64,000 nucleotides of DNA from positions 186,001 through 250,000 of the forward strand of contig NZ_JACOPQ010000001.1 of assembly GCF_014287675.1 (NCBI RefSeq). Direction: 5' to 3'. Positions 40,393 through 49,010 of the stretch are shown here, piece after piece; within the stretch, counting starts at the first letter, position 1, and each line of letters opens with the position of its first letter. The stretch is from Lawsonibacter faecis (GTDB lineage Bacteria; Bacillota; Clostridia; Oscillospirales; Oscillospiraceae). The translations under genes and the position numbers were made by a program. The notes beneath the pieces were generated by a model that ran no database searches, had not been told where the DNA came from, and saw only the letters and a program-made list of their open reading frames with translations.

Positions 40393-42102
40393 ATGAGAAT
40401 GAAAAGCCCGCAGATTTTGATGGAGTGTCTGCTGGAGCAGGGGGTAGACACCGTTTTCGGCTACCCCGGAGGCACCATTCTGAACGTCTACGACGAGTTG
40501 GAGCTGCACGGGTACAAGGAGAAAATCCGCCATATCCTTACCGCCCACGAGCAGGGGGCCTCCCACGCCGCCGACGGCTACGCCCGCGCCACCGGCAAGG
40601 TGGGCGTGTGCTTTGCCACCAGCGGTCCGGGCGCCACCAACCTGACCACCGGCATCGCCACCGCCTACTACGACTCCTCCCCCGTGGTGTTCATCACCGT
40701 CAACGTGGCCGAGCCCCTGGTGGGCAAGGACACCTTCCAGGAGGTGGACATCACCGGCATCTCCATGCCCATCACGAAGTGCAACTACCTGGTGCGCCGG
40801 GCGGAGGACCTGGCCGACGTTATCCGGGAGGCCTTCGCCATCGCCCGGTCCGGCAGGCCCGGCCCGGTTCTCATCGATATTCTCAAGAACGTGACTTACG
40901 ACGAGGCGGACTATGAGTTCCTGCCCCGCTCGGAGCACGGCAAGCACGGCCGCCTGGCCGCCATGCTCCGCCGGGCCAGCCACGATTTGAAGACCCCGGA
41001 GCCGGACCACAGCGATATCGACAAGCTCCTGGGCATGATTGAGGAGGCGGAGAAGCCCCTGGTCCTGGTGGGGGGCGGCGTGATCCGCTCCAAGGGCGCG
41101 GTGCCGGAGTTTCGCAGGTTCTTTGAGCGGCTGAACGCCCCGGTCGCCTCCACCATCATGGGCGGCGGCGCCTGTCCGGGCAGCCACCCCCTCTTCACCG
41201 GCATGATCGGCATGCACGGCTCTCACGCCTCCAACCATGCGGTCAGCGAGTGCGATCTGCTCATCGTCATCGGGTGCCGCTTCTCCGACCGGGTGGCCAC
41301 CGATCCCAAGAGCTTTGCCAGTCAGGCCAGGATTGTCCAGATCGATATCGACCGGGCGGAGATCGACAAGAACGTCAAGACCACCCATCACATCATCGGC
41401 GACGCGCGGCGGGTGCTGGAGCTTCTCAACGAGAAGCTCCCCGCCCACGACTACCCCCAGTGGAAGGAGTGGGTCTTCTCCCACAAGGAGGTCCCCCTGA
41501 AGAAGGAGGACGGCGTGCTCCACCCCCATGAGGTGCTGGAGACCATTCAGGCGGTCTCCCCCGGCGCCATCGTCGCCACCGACGTGGGGCAGCACCAGAT
41601 GTGGTCCGCCCAGTACTACCACTTCGACCGGCCCGGCCAGCTCATCACCTCCGGCGGCTTCGGCACCATGGGCTTCGGCCTGGGGGCCGCCATGGGCGCC
41701 AAGGTGGGCAACCCCGACGTGCCCGTCTTTCTCTGCACAGGCGACGGCTGCTTCCGCATGAACTGCCACGAGCTGTGCACTCTGGAGCACTACCACGTGC
41801 CGGTGATCATTCTCATCTTTGACAACCGCACCCTGGGCATGGTCCGCCAGTGGCAGCATCTCATTTACGGCGAGCGGTACTCCCAGACCGATTTGGACCG
41901 GGGTCCCGACTTCGTGAAGCTGGCCGGGGCCTACGGCATCCGGGGCGCGCGCTGCGCCAGCCAGCCCGAGCTGGAGGCCGTCCTAAAAGAGGCCGCGGCG
42001 TCGGGCGAGCCCTGGGTCATCGACTGCGCCATCGATAAGGACGCCATGGTCCACCCCATGGTCCCCGGCGGCGCTCCCGCCACCAACTTCTTACTGGATT
42101 AA
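40393..42102 (+). CDS. ilvB: Acetolactate synthase large subunit
   Basis: 569 residues from the ATG at 40393 (AAAGGAGG upstream; the frame from 40261 would start inside the T-box). Makes acetolactate or acetohydroxybutyrate, the first step of branched-chain amino-acid synthesis. The catalytic Glu53 lies in TAHEQGASHAADGYAR, and the thiamine-diphosphate motif GDGCFRMNCHELCTLEHY..IFDN is at about 455-485. Length and domain order are normal. Followed after 14 bp by ilvN. Controlled by the upstream T-box. Confidence 0.96.
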   Translation: MRMKSPQILMECLLEQGVDTVFGYPGGTILNVYDELELHGYKEKIRHILTAHEQGASHAADGYARATGKVGVCFATSGPGATNLTTGIATAYYDSSPVVFITVNVAEPLVGKDTFQEVDITGISMPITKCNYLVRRAEDLADVIREAFAIARSGRPGPVLIDILKNVTYDEADYEFLPRSEHGKHGRLAAMLRRASHDLKTPEPDHSDIDKLLGMIEEAEKPLVLVGGGVIRSKGAVPEFRRFFERLNAPVASTIMGGGACPGSHPLFTGMIGMHGSHASNHAVSECDLLIVIGCRFSDRVATDPKSFASQARIVQIDIDRAEIDKNVKTTHHIIGDARRVLELLNEKLPAHDYPQWKEWVFSHKEVPLKKEDGVLHPHEVLETIQAVSPGAIVATDVGQHQMWSAQYYHFDRPGQLITSGGFGTMGFGLGAAMGAKVGNPDVPVFLCTGDGCFRMNCHELCTLEHYHVPVIILIFDNRTLGMVRQWQHLIYGERYSQTDLDRGPDFVKLAGAYGIRGARCASQPELEAVLKEAAASGEPWVIDCAIDKDAMVHPMVPGGAPATNFLLD

Positions 42103-42116
42103 AGGAGGACGACAGG

Positions 42117-42674
42117 ATGAAAGAGAATAACGCCACCCGCCGCACCCTGTCCGTGCTGGTGGAGAACGCCCCCGGCGTCCTCTCCCAGGTCTCCCGCCTC
42201 TTCTCACGGAAGGGGTACAACATCGAATCCCTGGCCGTGGGCACCACCGACGATCCCGAGGTCTCCCGTATCACCATCGAGGTCATGAGCGACGCGGCCA
42301 TGACCAACCAGATTATGAACCAGCTGCGCAAGCTCTTCCCCGTCTACTCCGTTCAGGAGCTGCTGCCCGAGCGGAGCATCCGCCGGGAGCTGGTCATGTT
42401 CAAGGTCCGGGCCGAGTCCGCCGACGTGCGCAACGAGGTCATACAGATCGCCAACATCTTCCGCGCCTCCATTATCGACGTGTCCCTGGGCTCCCTGACC
42501 CTGGCCCTCATCGGCGACGAGTCCAAGGCCGACGCCATCCAGAAGCTGCTGGAGTCCTTCGGCATCCTGGAGCTGGTCCGCACCGGCATGGTGGCCCTGG
42601 AGCGCGGCGCGTTTACCATCAGCGACGAGAACAAGGAAAAGACCGAGTTTATTCTAGGTAAGAATGTAATCTAG
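42117..42674 (+). CDS. ilvN: Acetolactate synthase small (regulatory) subunit
   Basis: 185 residues, ATG behind AAAGGAGGACGACAGG. An N-terminal ACT domain (about 9-85, RTLSVLVENAPGVLSQVSRLFSRKGYNIESLAV) for valine feedback and a C-terminal ALS_ss_C domain (about 92-165). The last 20 codons (TISDENKEKTEFILGKNVI) extend beyond the usual 160-170 residues and are repeated twice more downstream in the DNA, an odd structure described separately. Confidence 0.95.
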   Translation: MKENNATRRTLSVLVENAPGVLSQVSRLFSRKGYNIESLAVGTTDDPEVSRITIEVMSDAAMTNQIMNQLRKLFPVYSVQELLPERSIRRELVMFKVRAESADVRNEVIQIANIFRASIIDVSLGSLTLALIGDESKADAIQKLLESFGILELVRTGMVALERGAFTISDENKEKTEFILGKNVI

Positions 42675-42761
42675 GTCGCCGCGCTCCGCCGCAGGGGCAA
42701 TTGACTTGCCCCGAGGATGTTAAAGGCATGGGGTCCCCAAAAGTGCCCGCACTTTTGGGGC
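42602..42761 (+). repeat. ilvN 3'-end tandem repeat, unit 1 (native end of ilvN)
   Basis: 160 bp covering the last 24 codons of ilvN, the TAG stop and about 85 bp of downstream DNA. Inside are hairpins (AGGGGCAA/TTGCCCCG; CCCCAAAAGTGC/GCACTTTTGGGG). It is nearly identical to the next unit. Confidence 0.9.
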
Positions 42762-42901
42762 GCGCGGCGCGTCTGCCATCAGCGACGAGAACAAGGAAAA
42801 GACCGAGTTTATTCTAGGTAAGAATGTAATCTAGGTCGCCGCGCTCCGCCGCAGGGGCAATTGACTTGCCCCGAGGATGTTAAAGGCATGGGGTCCCCAA
42901 A
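42762..42901 (+). repeat. ilvN 3'-end tandem repeat, unit 2
   Basis: About 140 bp, almost base-for-base the same as unit 1, including the same codons and TAG. It starts without a gene in front and is thus untranslated. Ends at GGGGTCCCCAAA, where it joins unit 3. Confidence 0.9.
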
Positions 42902-42902
42902 G

Positions 42903-42976
42903 GCGTCTGTGCCTTTACCATCAGTGATAAGAACAAGGAAAAGACGGAGTTTATCCTGGGCAAGAATGTAATCTGA
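42903..42976 (+). pseudogene. Third copy of the ilvN 3' end (orphan gene fragment)
   Basis: About 70 bp reading AFTISDKNKEKTEFILGKNVI then TGA. Compared with units 1 and 2 it differs at seven codons, six of them synonymous. That pattern means the fragment separated long ago while still coding: probably the resident end of ilvN left behind after recombination with a divergent allele. Confidence 0.75.
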
Positions 42977-43156
42977 TCCGCCGCGCTCCCCGCCGCAGAT
43001 GCGGCGTCCCGGGCGTTTCGCGCAGCGAAATCCTGCCGCAGGGGCCGCCCGGCTGAGAACTTTTTCGAGATTGTATCATACTTATCATTCTATTTTGCTC
43101 CACCGTGATAAAATCGTGTTCAACAGAGACAGCTTACTATAAAAGGAGTGTTTATC

Positions 43157-44176
43157 ATGGCAAAGATGTACTACGAGAAGGACTGCGAGCTCAGCTATCT
43201 GGACGGCAAGAAGATCGCCATCATCGGCTACGGCTCCCAGGGCCATGCCCATGCCCTCAACCTGAAGGACTCCGGCTGCGACGTCTGCGTCGGCCTCCGC
43301 GAGGGCAGTAAAAACCGTGCCAACGCCGAGGCTGCCGGGCTGAAGGTCATGACCGTCAGCGAGGCCGCCAAGTGGGGCGACATCATCATGATCCTCATCA
43401 ACGACGAGGCCCAGGCCGACATGTACAAAAAGGACATCGCCCCCTATCTGACCGACGGCAAGGCCCTGGCCTTCGCCCACGGCTTTAACATCCGTTACCA
43501 GCAGATCGTCCCCCCTGCGGGCGTGGACGTGTTTATGGCGGCCCCCAAGGGCCCCGGCCACACCGTCCGCTCCACCTATGTGGCCGGCAAGGGCGTGCCC
43601 TGCCTGGTCGCCGTGGAGCAGAACGCCACCGGCAACGCCTATAAGATCGCCCTGGCCTATATCGCCGGCATCGGCGGCGCCCGCGCCGGCGTGATGGAGA
43701 CCACCTTCCACGACGAGACCGAGACCGACCTCTTCGGTGAGCAGACCGTCCTGTGCGGCGGCGTGGTGGACCTGATGCGCTGCGGCTTCGAGGTGCTGGT
43801 GGAGGCCGGGTATGAGCCCGAGAACGCCTACTTCGAGTGCATGCATGAGCTCAAGCTCATCGTCGACCTCATCAACAAGGGCGGCGTGGGCGCCATGAAC
43901 TACTCCATCTCCGACACCGCCGAGTACGGCGAGTACGTCTCCGGCCCCCGGGTCATTCCCCCCGAGGAGACCAAGGCCCGCATGCGCGCCGTGCTCTCCG
44001 ACATCCAGGACGGCACTTTCGCCGGCAAGTGGATCGCCGAGAACAAGAACGGCCGTTGCTTCTTCAACTCCAAGCGCCAGAACCTCAAGAAGCACCAGAT
44101 GGAGATTGTCGGCGAGGAGCTGCGCAAGAACATGATCTGGGGCGGCGACAAGGACCTGGATACCGCCTCCAACTAA
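43157..44176 (+). CDS. ilvC: Ketol-acid reductoisomerase
   Basis: 339 residues from the ATG at 43157 (AAAAGGAG upstream, spacing 9; a GTG at 43148 is too close). Converts acetolactate to dihydroxyisovalerate with NAD(P)H. The nucleotide motif GYGSQGHAHALN is at about 23-34; the class I length and the C-terminal knotted domain (ETETDLFGEQTVLCGG, ECMHELKLIVDLI) with metal-binding acidic residues are complete. It follows the ilvN repeat region and probably has its own promoter in 43060-43140, not identified with confidence. Confidence 0.96.
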   Translation: MAKMYYEKDCELSYLDGKKIAIIGYGSQGHAHALNLKDSGCDVCVGLREGSKNRANAEAAGLKVMTVSEAAKWGDIIMILINDEAQADMYKKDIAPYLTDGKALAFAHGFNIRYQQIVPPAGVDVFMAAPKGPGHTVRSTYVAGKGVPCLVAVEQNATGNAYKIALAYIAGIGGARAGVMETTFHDETETDLFGEQTVLCGGVVDLMRCGFEVLVEAGYEPENAYFECMHELKLIVDLINKGGVGAMNYSISDTAEYGEYVSGPRVIPPEETKARMRAVLSDIQDGTFAGKWIAENKNGRCFFNSKRQNLKKHQMEIVGEELRKNMIWGGDKDLDTASN

Positions 44177-44193
44177 ACGGACCTATCAAAGAC

Positions 44194-44228
44194 AAGAAGG
44201 CCTCCCCCATAATGGGGGAGGCCTTCTT
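44194..44228. terminator. Terminator between ilvC and the convergent GGGtGRT gene
   Basis: AAGAAGGCCTCCCCC/GGGGGAGGCCTTCTT with a 5-base loop. Confidence 0.92.
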
Positions 44229-44247
44229 CATTCGTCAGATTGCCTGC

Positions 44248-45249
44248 TCAGCCCTTCACGGCCTGCTCGACTGCCACGGCGACAGCCACGGTGGCGCCGA
44301 CCATGGGGTTGTTGCCCATGCCCAGAAAGCCCATCATCTCCACGTGGGCGGGGACGGAGGAGGAGCCGGCGAACTGCGCGTCGGAGTGCATCCGGCCCAT
44401 CGTGTCGGTCATGCCGTAGGAGGCGGGGCCGGCAGCCATGTTGTCCGGGTGCAGCGTGCGGCCGGTGCCCCCGCCGGATGCCACGGAGAAGTACTTCTTG
44501 CCCTGCTCCACGCACTCCTTCTTGTAGGTGCCCGCCACGGGGTGCTGGAACCGCGTGGGGTTGGTGGAGTTGCCCGTGATGGACACGTCCACGCCCTCCT
44601 TGTGCATAATGGCCACGCCCTCGCGCACGTCGTCCGCGCCGTAGCAGCGAACGGCGGAGCGCTCGCCCTTGGAGTAGGCGGTCTCCTTGACCACGTTCAC
44701 TTCGCCGGCGGCGTAGTCGAACTGAGTCTGGACGTAAGTAAAGCCGTTGATGCGGGAGATGATCTGGGCGGCGTCCTTGCCCAGGCCGTTGAGGATGACC
44801 CGCAGGGGCTTTTTCCTGGCCTTGTTTGCGTTCTTCACGATACCGATGGCGCCCTCAGCGGCGGCAAAGGACTCGTGGCCCGCCAGGAAGGCGAAGCACT
44901 CGGTCTCGTCCCGCAGGAGCATGGCGCCCAGATTGCCGTGGCCCAGGCCCACCTTGCGGTCCTCGGCCACAGAGCCGGGGATGCAGAAGGACTGGAGGCC
45001 CACGCCGATGGCCTCGGCGGCCTCAGCGGCGGTCTTGCAGCCCTTTTTTATGGCGATGGCGGCGCCCACGGTGTAGGCCCACGCGGCGTTCTCAAAGGCA
45101 ATGGGCTGGATGGACTTGGTAATTTCATAGGGGTCGAACCCCTTCGCGGTGCAGATATCCCGGCATTCCTCCACGCTGGCGATGCCGTATTCCTTCAGTA
45201 CGCCGTTGATTTTGTCGATGCGGCGCTCATAGCTCTCAAACAATGCCAT
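44248..45249 (-). CDS. GGGtGRT protein
   Basis: 333 residues, named by NCBI after its SGGGTGRTLHPDN motif (about residues 267-279). No enzymatic role is established. Other conserved-looking stretches are CFAFLAGHESFAAAEGAIGIVKN and ITGNSTNPTRFQHPVAGTYKKEC. It is soluble and lacks a signal peptide. It lies 14 bp downstream of a NifU-like scaffold gene, its usual partner, and the pair follows a fluoride riboswitch, so its expression should rise with fluoride. Ends before the ilvC terminator. Confidence 0.9.
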   Translation of the reverse strand: MALFESYERRIDKINGVLKEYGIASVEECRDICTAKGFDPYEITKSIQPIAFENAAWAYTVGAAIAIKKGCKTAAEAAEAIGVGLQSFCIPGSVAEDRKVGLGHGNLGAMLLRDETECFAFLAGHESFAAAEGAIGIVKNANKARKKPLRVILNGLGKDAAQIISRINGFTYVQTQFDYAAGEVNVVKETAYSKGERSAVRCYGADDVREGVAIMHKEGVDVSITGNSTNPTRFQHPVAGTYKKECVEQGKKYFSVASGGGTGRTLHPDNMAAGPASYGMTDTMGRMHSDAQFAGSSSVPAHVEMMGFLGMGNNPMVGATVAVAVAVEQAVKG

Positions 45250-45263
45250 ACCTCTCGCCTCCC

Positions 45264-45956
45264 TTATTCATGCCGGGGGTCGATATGCTTGACCCCTTCG
45301 GCAAACTGGCCGTAGGTCCCCATGGCCTTCTTGACGGCCTCATTGGCGTCCGTACCCTTCTTCAGCGCGTCGGTGAGCTTGCCCAGGTTCAAGAACTCGT
45401 AGCCGATGATCTCGTCGGACTCATTGAGCGCCACCCGGGTGACATAGCCCTCGGCCATCTCCAGGTAGCGGGGGCCCTTCGCCTTGGTGCCGAACATGGT
45501 GCCCACCTGGCTGCGCAGGCCCTTGCCCAGATCCTCCAGGCTGGCGCCGACGGGGAGGCCACCCTCGGAGAACGCGGTCTGGGTGCGGCCGTAGACAATC
45601 TGCAGGAAGAGCTCCCGCATGGCCACGTTGATGGCGTCGCACACCAAGTCTGTGTTCAGCGCCTCCAGAATGGTCTTGCCGGGGAGAATCTCCGCCGCCA
45701 TGGCGGCGGAATGGGTCATGCCGGAGCAGCCCAGGGTCTCCACCAGGGCTTCCTCAATGACGCCGTCCTTCACATTCAGGGTGAGCTTGCAGGCGCCCTG
45801 CTGGGGGGCGCACCAGCCCACGCCGTGGGTCAGGCCGCTGATATCGCCGATCTCCTTGGCCTGCACCCACTTCCCTTCCTCCGGGATGGGGGCCGGACCG
45901 TGGTACGCGCCTTTTGCTACGGGGCACATATGCTCCACTTCTGCGGAATAGATCAT
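45264..45956 (-). CDS. NifU/IscU-like Fe-S scaffold-type protein
   Basis: 230 residues from the ATG at 45956 (GGAGGGAAGG upstream). The N-terminal domain resembles IscU/NifU-N with Cys residues in CPVAKG, VGWCAPQQGAC and LGCSGMTHSAAMAAEI (the last is the strongest family signature). The C-terminal 90 residues are an extra helical domain. It precedes the GGGtGRT gene by 14 bp and is first in the transcript behind the fluoride riboswitch. Canonical Fe-S assembly is suggested by the fold but not shown; a repair role for damaged metal centres is possible. Confidence 0.85.
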   Translation of the reverse strand: MIYSAEVEHMCPVAKGAYHGPAPIPEEGKWVQAKEIGDISGLTHGVGWCAPQQGACKLTLNVKDGVIEEALVETLGCSGMTHSAAMAAEILPGKTILEALNTDLVCDAINVAMRELFLQIVYGRTQTAFSEGGLPVGASLEDLGKGLRSQVGTMFGTKAKGPRYLEMAEGYVTRVALNESDEIIGYEFLNLGKLTDALKKGTDANEAVKKAMGTYGQFAEGVKHIDPRHE

Positions 45957-45984
45957 ATACCTTCCCTCCAAATCAGATTCGACC

Positions 45985-46032
45985 GTAAAAAAGCCGACGG
46001 CCCCTGCAACATGTTGCAGAAGTCATCAGCCT
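45985..46032 (-). terminator. Fluoride-riboswitch expression platform (terminator)
   Basis: On the minus strand AAGGCTGATGACTTCTGC can pair with GCAGGGGCCGTCGGCTT (G-U pairs, one bulge, one mismatch), loop AACATGTT, then T6. The 5' arm is the 3' half of the aptamer, so ligand binding and termination are mutually exclusive: a fluoride ON switch. Confidence 0.8.
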
Positions 46033-46078
46033 TCTCAGCGGTTCAGGCCCAGTAGGCCGCGGGAGAACTTCATTCCCT
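46012..46078 (-). ncRNA. Fluoride (crcB-type) riboswitch aptamer
   Basis: Minus strand: GGGAATGAAGTTCTCCC, an extra hairpin GGCC-TACT-GGGCC, then GAACCGC, a loop, and GGCTGATGACTTCTGC. This matches the fluoride aptamer consensus (GG-N-AUG-…-CC, AAC-GC, GGCUGAUG-x-C-UCU), with GAAGT able to pair with ACTTC as the family's pseudoknot. A perfect promoter puts transcription start at the aptamer's 5' end. Confidence 0.87.
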
Positions 46079-46085
46079 TGGCTTA

Positions 46086-46114
46086 ATCATACGTGTTTCC
46101 GGGCAGATTGTCAA
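46086..46114 (-). promoter_or_regulatory. Promoter of the fluoride-responsive operon
   Basis: Minus strand TTGACA (46114-46109), 17 bp, TATGAT (46091-46086): a near-consensus strong promoter, so control must come from the riboswitch. Confidence 0.85.
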
Positions 46115-46436
46115 TTCTTTTGCAATCACGTTCACTCCGCGAACCGTTTTTGCTTTGTGGCTTATCTCCATGAAAATTCCCGCACATTTCCGCTGAAATG
46201 ACGAAAAAAAGTCTTTTTTATCGGCATCCTGCGGGACTGCGGGACAAATTTTCCCTCCGTGCCCCCGGCCCCGGCGTAAAAGGGGTTCAATTTTTTAGCA
46301 AAAACGACCAACAAAAAAACCTCCGCAGAGCAAGCCTCGCAGAGCAGCGTCGTCCGCAGATGACGGAATAAAGTTAGGTCCTTTTCGTTTTCCCCTATCT
46401 TACCGCGTGCATGGGGGGCGGGATTGTAAAAATGGG
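46115..46436. other. Intergenic gap with partial repeat copy
   Basis: 320 bp between the divergent-looking riboswitch promoter and the end of a leftward regulator gene. It holds repeat copy 4 and a GC-rich stretch around 46255-46280 with no gene. Confidence 0.55.
46312..46377 (+). repeat. Dispersed structured repeat, copy 4 (left third only)
   Basis: ACAAAAAAACCTCCGCAGAGCAAGCCTCGC and the following CGTCGTCCGCAGATGACGG hairpin match the other copies; the sequence then stops matching at about 46377, so the right two thirds are missing. Confidence 0.8.
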
Positions 46437-47120
46437 TCAGACCCGCTTCTCCAGCCCCATCACGTCGATGGAGTGGTGCATATGGATGGCCATGGCGTGC
46501 TCCGCGCCCCGCTCGTCCCGCTTGCGGAAGAACTCCAGCAGCAGTGCGTGGTCCCGCAGGGTGTCCTCGGCCAGCTGCCCGGCGTGGTCGCCGGCGGCGA
46601 CCGCCGACGCCACCGCCTGATTAATGATTGGCAGCAGCCGCACCATGAACTCATTGTGGGTGGCCCGGACGATGGCTGCGTGGAAGGCCCGGTCGGCCTC
46701 AGTGCGGTCCTCTCCCGCCCGGATGCACGCCTCCACCGCCTTCCCCTGCTCCAGAATCTCCGAGAGCTCCTCCGCCGTGGCCCGTAGGCAGGCCAGCCTG
46801 GCGGCCTGGGGCTCGAAGATGCTGCGCAGCTCGAAGAGGTCCCGGAGCTGGCCCCGCACCCGGTTCAGGCTGCCGAAGCCGAAGTCGCCAATCTCCTCCA
46901 CGCGCCGGTCCACAAAGGTCCCCCTGCCCCGCCGGATCTCCAGCACCCCCTGGGTGGTGAGGTCCCGGAGGGCCTCCCTCAGGGTCGTGCGGCTGACCCC
47001 GAGCTGCCGCGACAGCTCCAGCTCATTGGGAAGCTTCTCCCCGGGCTTCACACGCTTCTCCGCCACGATCATGGTGTAGAGCCGTCCGGCGGTCTGCTGG
47101 GATAAACTTTGCTTTTTCAA
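46437..47120 (-). CDS. FadR/GntR-family transcriptional regulator
   Basis: 227 residues if started at TTG 47120 (AAAGGGG about 11 bases upstream), giving MKKQSLSQQTAGRLYTMI, a normal GntR beginning; longer frames reach into the divergent promoter. Winged helix about 5-72 (LPNELELSRQLGVSRTTLREALRDL), FCD effector domain about 90-220 with His/Asp metal-site candidates (DRAFHAAIVRATHN and HMHHSI). Divergent from ilvD, so control of ilvD and its own gene is likely. The effector could be a branched-chain intermediate such as an oxo- or hydroxy-acid. Confidence 0.88.
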   Translation of the reverse strand: MKKQSLSQQTAGRLYTMIVAEKRVKPGEKLPNELELSRQLGVSRTTLREALRDLTTQGVLEIRRGRGTFVDRRVEEIGDFGFGSLNRVRGQLRDLFELRSIFEPQAARLACLRATAEELSEILEQGKAVEACIRAGEDRTEADRAFHAAIVRATHNEFMVRLLPIINQAVASAVAAGDHAGQLAEDTLRDHALLLEFFRKRDERGAEHAMAIHMHHSIDVMGLEKRV

Positions 47121-47235
47121 GGCGTAGACGCCCCTTTCATCCTTGACAATTATGAGTCTATGATATACCATTAGGTCAGACAATGCAAGTGTAGTCATAC
47201 AACTCAATATTGGTTTACATAAAGGAGGAATTCCC
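47121..47235. promoter_or_regulatory. Shared ilvD/regulator control region
   Basis: 115 bp between divergent genes. TTGACA stands at 47143-47148 on the plus strand, with a weak -10 (TACCAT) 17 bp on. The imperfect palindrome ATGATATACCAT (47160-47171) is a candidate site for the FadR-type regulator. AAAGGAGG precedes the ilvD ATG. Confidence 0.5.
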
Positions 47236-48897
47236 ATGCGCAGCGACAGCGTCACCCGGGGCGTCCCCGCGGCCCCCAACCGCTCTCTTTTCTACGCCCT
47301 GGGCTACACCAAGGAGGAGCTGGAGCGGCCCCTCATCGGCATCGCCAGTTCCTACAACGAGATCGTCCCCGGCCACATGAACCTGGACAAGATCACCGAG
47401 GCGGTGAAGGCGGGCGTGCGCATGGCGGGGGGCACCCCCATCGTCTTCCCCGCCATCGCCGTGTGCGACGGCATCGCCATGGGCCACAAGGGCATGAAGT
47501 ACTCCCTGGTCACCCGGGACCTCATCGCCGACTCCACCGAGGCCATGGCCCTGGCCCACGCCTTCGACGGCCTGGTCATGGTGCCCAACTGTGACAAGAA
47601 CGTGCCAGGCCTCCTCATGGCCGCGGCCCGCATTAACATCCCCACCATCTTCTGCTCCGGCGGCCCCATGCTGGCGGGCAAGCTCCAGAGCGGGCAGAGG
47701 ACCTGCCTCTCCCACATGTTCGAGGCCGTGGGCGCCCACTACGCGGGCAGGCTCAGCGACGCCGGGCTGGAGGAGTACGAGAACTGCGCCTGCCCCACCT
47801 GCGGCTCCTGCTCGGGGATGTACACCGCAAACTCCATGAACTGCCTCACCGAGGCCATCGGCATGGGGCTCAGGGGCAACGGCACCATCCCCGCCGTCTG
47901 GTCCGCCCGGCTGCGCCTCGCCAAGCACGCGGGGATGCAGGTGATGGAGCTGGTAAAGCGTGATTTGAAGCCCCGGGACATCATGACGAAAGCGGCCTTC
48001 CACAACGCCGAGACGGTGGACATGGCCCTGGGCTGCTCCACCAACACCATGCTCCATCTGCCCGCCATCGCCCACGAGTGCGGCATCGAGCTGGACCTGG
48101 ACATGTCCAACGCTATCTCCTCCCACACCCCCAACCTCTGCCACCTGGCCCCCGCGGGCGAGACCTACATGGAGGATTTGGAGCATGCGGGCGGCGTATA
48201 CGCCGTCATGAAGGAGCTCACCAAGAAGGGCCTGCTGGACACGGCGGTCATGACCGTCACGGGCAGGACCCTGGAGGAGAATCTGGAGGGCGTGGAGAAT
48301 CTGGACAGCGCGCTCATCCGCCCCATCGAGAACCCCTACTCCCCCGACGGCGGCATCGCCGTCCTCAAGGGCAATCTGGCCAGCGAGGGCTGTGTGGTGA
48401 AGCGCTCCGCCGTGGCGGCGGAGATGATGACCCACACCGGCCCCGCCCGGGTCTTCGACAGCGAGGAGGAGGCCATTACCGCCATCTACGCGGGGAAAAT
48501 CGTGGCGGGGGACGTGGTGGTCATCCGCTACGAGGGCCCCAAGGGCGGTCCCGGTATGCGGGAGATGCTCAACCCCACCAGCGCCATCGCGGGTATGGGC
48601 CTCGACAAGGAGGTCGCCCTCATCACCGACGGCCGCTTTTCAGGCGCCACCCGGGGCGCGTCCATCGGACATGTCTGTCCCGAGGCCGCCCAGGGCGGCG
48701 TGATCGGCCTGGTGGAGGAGGGGGATTCCATCTCCATCGATATTCCCCACTGCTCCATCACCCTCCATGTGGACGACGCCGTCCTGGCCGACCGGCGGGC
48801 CAAGTGGGTCTGCCCCGAGCCAAAAGTCAAGACGGGTTACCTGGCCCGGTACGCCAAATACGTCACCTCCGCCGCGCGGGGCGCGGTGCTGGAATAA
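47236..48897 (+). CDS. ilvD: Dihydroxy-acid dehydratase
   Basis: 553 residues. Dehydrates dihydroxyisovalerate and dihydroxymethylvalerate; uses an Fe-S cluster. Cluster cysteines are seen in NCDKNVPG (about 116-123) and CPTCGSCSGMYTANSMNCL (about 185-203); the C-terminal GRFSGATRGASIGHVCPEAAQGG motif is intact. Full length, no anomaly. With ilvBN and ilvC it completes the pathway to the oxo-acids; ilvE is not in the window. Confidence 0.96.
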   Translation: MRSDSVTRGVPAAPNRSLFYALGYTKEELERPLIGIASSYNEIVPGHMNLDKITEAVKAGVRMAGGTPIVFPAIAVCDGIAMGHKGMKYSLVTRDLIADSTEAMALAHAFDGLVMVPNCDKNVPGLLMAAARINIPTIFCSGGPMLAGKLQSGQRTCLSHMFEAVGAHYAGRLSDAGLEEYENCACPTCGSCSGMYTANSMNCLTEAIGMGLRGNGTIPAVWSARLRLAKHAGMQVMELVKRDLKPRDIMTKAAFHNAETVDMALGCSTNTMLHLPAIAHECGIELDLDMSNAISSHTPNLCHLAPAGETYMEDLEHAGGVYAVMKELTKKGLLDTAVMTVTGRTLEENLEGVENLDSALIRPIENPYSPDGGIAVLKGNLASEGCVVKRSAVAAEMMTHTGPARVFDSEEEAITAIYAGKIVAGDVVVIRYEGPKGGPGMREMLNPTSAIAGMGLDKEVALITDGRFSGATRGASIGHVCPEAAQGGVIGLVEEGDSISIDIPHCSITLHVDDAVLADRRAKWVCPEPKVKTGYLARYAKYVTSAARGAVLE

Positions 48898-48970
48898 GCC
48901 GTCCCTGCACAGCGGCGGTTCTTCCGGACAAATGCGGTAAAATCAATCCGCGCTTCTCCAAACGGACAAA

Positions 48971-49000
48971 AAACGGGACCCGGCATGCCGGGTCCCGTTT
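48971..49000. terminator. Terminator between ilvD and the convergent DUF975 gene
   Basis: Perfect 30-bp palindrome AAACGGGACCCGGCA/TGCCGGGTCCCGTTT followed by T3. Confidence 0.9.
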
Positions 49001-49010
49001 TTTAATCGGT

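Noticed and set aside
42721..42760. CCCCAAAAGTGC/GCACTTTTGGGG hairpin as the ilvN terminator
   Set aside because: The stem is perfect but not followed by a T-tract, and it belongs to the tandem unit; termination there is unproved, so it was kept only as a detail of the repeat.
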